NCBI GenBank assembly: GCA_003601795.1
Contig: PIXU01000078.1
Coordinates: 1 to 7,051, forward strand
DNA from: Candidatus Methanophagales archaeon
Lineage (GTDB): Archaea > Halobacteriota > Syntropharchaeia > Alkanophagales > Methanospirareceae
Length of the DNA stretch: 7,051 bases
Reading direction: 5' to 3'
The first letter of the stretch is position 1. The number at the start of each line of letters is the position of its first letter. Positions 5,234 through 7,051 of the stretch are shown here, piece after piece. A program made the translations under genes and the position numbers. Below the pieces are notes generated by a model. It searched no databases. It was not told where the DNA came from and saw only the letters and a list, made by a program, of their open reading frames with translations.

Positions 5234-6142
5234 CTATGTAACACGATCACATAAAACCCAATGCCCTCTTCCAATTTCAACCATCTCTGGCTCTTTTTTA
5301 CAACAAATTTCCGCAGCAAAAGGGCATCTTGGGTAAAACACGCAGCCCGCATCTTTTATGTCTTCGTAAATTAATTGGTCTTCTAATGATGCAGGCGAAA
5401 TCAGTGTATTTGTGTATGGATGTTTTGCATCGTCAAATATCTCGTTTACAATGCCGATTTCAACAATCTTTCCGCGATACATTACCGCTATTCTGTCACT
5501 CATGTGGCGCACAACTTCGAGGTCATGCGAGATGAAGAGAAGTGTCAGGTCAAATTTCCTCTTCAAATCCTGCATTAAGTTCAGTATCTGTGCCTGAACT
5601 GAGACATCCAAAGAAGATGTTGGCTCATCAGCGATAATGAAATCTGGATTTACCGCAAGAACTCTCGCGAATGCAACCCTCTGGTTCTGCCCGCCACTGA
5701 GCTGGTAAGGATAGCGATTTACATGTTCTGGATTTAACCCTACGGTTTCTATCAATTCAGAAACCTTTTCTTTAATCTCTACCTTATTCAAACCACCCCG
5801 CAGCTTTAAAGGCTCTGCAATACTATCTCCTATTTTCATTCTTGGATTGAGCGAAGCATCCGGGTCCTGGAATATCATTTGCATTCGAGGTCTGATCCTT
5901 CTCAGTTCCTTCTTTTTTAAATGTACCAGATCAATGCCATCAAAAATGATTTTTCCTCCTGTTGGTTCAATCAGCCGTAAGAGCGATTTGCCAATGGTTG
6001 TCTTCCCGCATCCACTCTCCCCAACAAGCCCTAATGTCTCTCCTTGTTCAATCTGGAATGATACACCATTCACAGCTTTTATAGGTCGTTTTCTCAGTAT
6101 TCCTGTTGAAAAATATTTTTTCAGTTTTTCAACTTCAATCAT
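5234..6142 (-). CDS. Peptide/nickel-type ABC transporter ATPase, OppF/DppF-like
   Basis: Cytoplasmic ATPase of 302 residues, expected to pair with the OppD-like neighbour and power uptake of peptides or a related solute through an inner-membrane permease. Visible motifs are Walker A GESGCGKTT (41-49), Q-loop MIFQDP (89-94), signature LSGGQNQRV (148-156), Walker B FIIADEPTSSLD (168-179) and switch His in FISHDL (203-208). The C-terminal segment has Cys267, 273, 280/281 and 298 in the GCxFxPRCPxA...C...GHxxxC arrangement typical of Opp/Dpp ATPases, linked in the family to an Fe-S cluster. The start at ATG 6140-6142 is chosen because it overlaps the upstream stop as ATGA and begins MIEVEKLKKYF; a 23-residue longer frame lies wholly inside the neighbour. 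The segment between HPYT (241-244) and the first Cys is some 15 residues shorter than usual. Substrate not determinable. Confidence 0.93.
   Translation of the reverse strand: MIEVEKLKKYFSTGILRKRPIKAVNGVSFQIEQGETLGLVGESGCGKTTIGKSLLRLIEPTGGKIIFDGIDLVHLKKKELRRIRPRMQMIFQDPDASLNPRMKIGDSIAEPLKLRGGLNKVEIKEKVSELIETVGLNPEHVNRYPYQLSGGQNQRVAFARVLAVNPDFIIADEPTSSLDVSVQAQILNLMQDLKRKFDLTLLFISHDLEVVRHMSDRIAVMYRGKIVEIGIVNEIFDDAKHPYTNTLISPASLEDQLIYEDIKDAGCVFYPRCPFAAEICCKKEPEMVEIGRGHWVLCDRVT
6139..6142 (-). other. ATGA stop/start overlap coupling the two ABC ATPases
   Basis: On the minus strand, ATGA contains both the OppF-like start (ATG, 6142-6140) and the OppD-like stop (TGA, 6141-6139). Such four-base overlaps normally mean translational coupling and near-equal synthesis, as needed for a heterodimeric ATPase pair. 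A GAGGTG site lies 12 bases upstream, inside the first gene, rather far for independent initiation. Confidence 0.85.
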
Positions 6143-7051
6143 GTATAGAGCAAACACCTCGCAAAATGTCCATTTTCTATTTCCACCAGTTCCGGATGGT
6201 TTATCTTGCATTTTGCACTCGCTTGGTCACATCTTGGATGAAACCGGCATCCAGTTGGGAGATCAATCAAAGAAGGACTTATGCCTCTTATCTGTTTCAA
6301 TCCTCTGCTTGGAAGCGAATTAAGAAATCCTCTCGTGTACGGATGCAACGGGTTTTTGAATATATCCTCAGTTTTTGCGTATTCAACAAGTTCTCCTGCA
6401 TACATCACGGCGATATTATCACAAATCTCTGCTGCAACTCCTAAATCATGTGTTATAAATAGCATTGACTTTCGCCTTGACACTTCTTTCATCAGTTTCA
6501 CTATCTGAATTTTTATCGTGACGTCCAAACCCTTTGTTGGCTCGTCTGCGATAATCAAAGAGGGGTTGCATGCAAGACCCATAGCAATCATTGCCCTTTC
6601 TTTCATTCCACCGCTGAATTGATGTGGATACTCATTTGCCCTTTTCTCGGGCGAAGGTATTTTCACAGATTCGAGCATTTCGATTGCTTTTTCTTTTGCC
6701 GCTCTTTTATCCAATCCTTGATGCAACTGAATCGCTTCTGCTATCTGGTCACCTACTTTCAAAACGGGATTCAAGGATGTTGTTGGGTTCTGGAGTATCA
6801 TGGCGATTTCCTTTCCCCTTATCTTCCTCATCTCTTCTTCGCTTAGTCTTAAAAGTTCCTTGCCCTTATACACGATTTCACCCTCGATCTTTGTGGATGG
6901 CTGAAGCAGGCGTATTATTGAAAGCCCAAGCACCGTTTTTCCACACCCTGTTTCACCTATTAGCCCTAATCTTTCGGCATTCGCTATTTTGAGGTCAACG
7001 GTATTTACTGCTTTTACCACACCGTCTTGCGTTGGGAAGAGGACTTTCAAG
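6139..7051 (-). CDS. Peptide/nickel-type ABC transporter ATPase, OppD/DppD-like (5' end outside window)
   Basis: The 303 visible residues lack the true N-terminus: the sequence begins in the family's KVLFPTQDGVVKAVN strand, so roughly 5-15 residues and the start codon lie beyond 7051. Motifs, numbered from the first visible residue: Walker A GETGCGKTV (32-40), Q-loop MILQNP (84-89), signature FSGGMKERA (145-153), Walker B LIIADEPTKGLD (165-176), switch His in FITHDL (198-203). The SGGMKER variant is typical of the OppD/DppD side, whereas SGGQxQR is typical of OppF. C-terminal Cys268, 274, 281 and 299 form the CRFHPRC...C...GHFxRC pattern associated with a [4Fe-4S] cluster in this family. It is co-transcribed with the OppF-like gene through an ATGA overlap at 6139-6142. 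Permease and binding-protein genes would be expected upstream, outside the window. Confidence 0.92.
   Translation of the reverse strand, partial: LKVLFPTQDGVVKAVNTVDLKIANAERLGLIGETGCGKTVLGLSIIRLLQPSTKIEGEIVYKGKELLRLSEEEMRKIRGKEIAMILQNPTTSLNPVLKVGDQIAEAIQLHQGLDKRAAKEKAIEMLESVKIPSPEKRANEYPHQFSGGMKERAMIAMGLACNPSLIIADEPTKGLDVTIKIQIVKLMKEVSRRKSMLFITHDLGVAAEICDNIAVMYAGELVEYAKTEDIFKNPLHPYTRGFLNSLPSRGLKQIRGISPSLIDLPTGCRFHPRCDQASAKCKINHPELVEIENGHFARCLLYT

Noticed and set aside
6143..6211. 23-residue N-terminal extension of the OppF-like protein
   Set aside because: It overlaps the end of the OppD-like gene, has no family similarity, and the ATGA overlap start at 6142 fits the family's length.
5847..6323. 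Plus-strand open frame of 158 codons across both ABC ATPase genes
   Set aside because: It is antisense to two clear, conserved coding regions and has no domain features; an antisense shadow.

Overview
The window looks archaeal, probably euryarchaeal. Two upstream regions carry BRE/TATA-type elements instead of bacterial -35/-10 boxes, the ribosome-binding sites are GGTGAGG-like, and the large secreted protein combines Ig-like repeats with a beta-propeller in a style common in archaeal surface proteins. A methanogen or anaerobic methane/alkane-oxidising relative would fit, but no lineage-specific marker gene is present, so the group is a guess.

Positions 1-2650 are a gene graveyard in which every recognisable piece lies on the minus strand. 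In transcription order (high to low coordinate) it holds an unassigned GC-richer stretch with two micro-ORFs, the C-terminus of a GT4-type glycosyltransferase, the N-terminus of a Wzx-like flippase, the C-terminus of an NAD-dependent sugar epimerase/dehydratase, and a P-loop ATPase that keeps its promoter, RBS and Walker A but has lost its middle. These are followed by a frameshifted GT2 glycosyltransferase N-terminus and a frameshifted, internally deleted IS66-type transposase that runs to the window edge. Most of the pieces belong to surface-polysaccharide or glycoprotein-glycan assembly, so this reads as a decayed glycan-biosynthesis island.

Positions 2697-5179 (plus strand) hold the one large intact gene with its own promoter: an exported protein of about 805 residues. 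It has a signal peptide, three exactly 108-residue Ig-like repeats, a probable six-bladed beta-propeller bracketed by the only two cysteines of the mature chain, a Pro/Thr linker and a C-terminal beta-sandwich-like domain. It is probably an adhesin, glycan-binding or S-layer-associated protein.

Positions 5234-7051 (minus strand, convergent with the surface protein) hold two translationally coupled ABC-transporter ATPases of the OppD/DppD and OppF/DppF type. They overlap by ATGA, and both carry the C-terminal Cys motif linked to an Fe-S cluster in this family. The permease and binding-protein genes, if present, lie beyond 7051. The three blocks do not form one obvious pathway; the glycan graveyard and the surface protein could be linked through the cell envelope, but that is inference.
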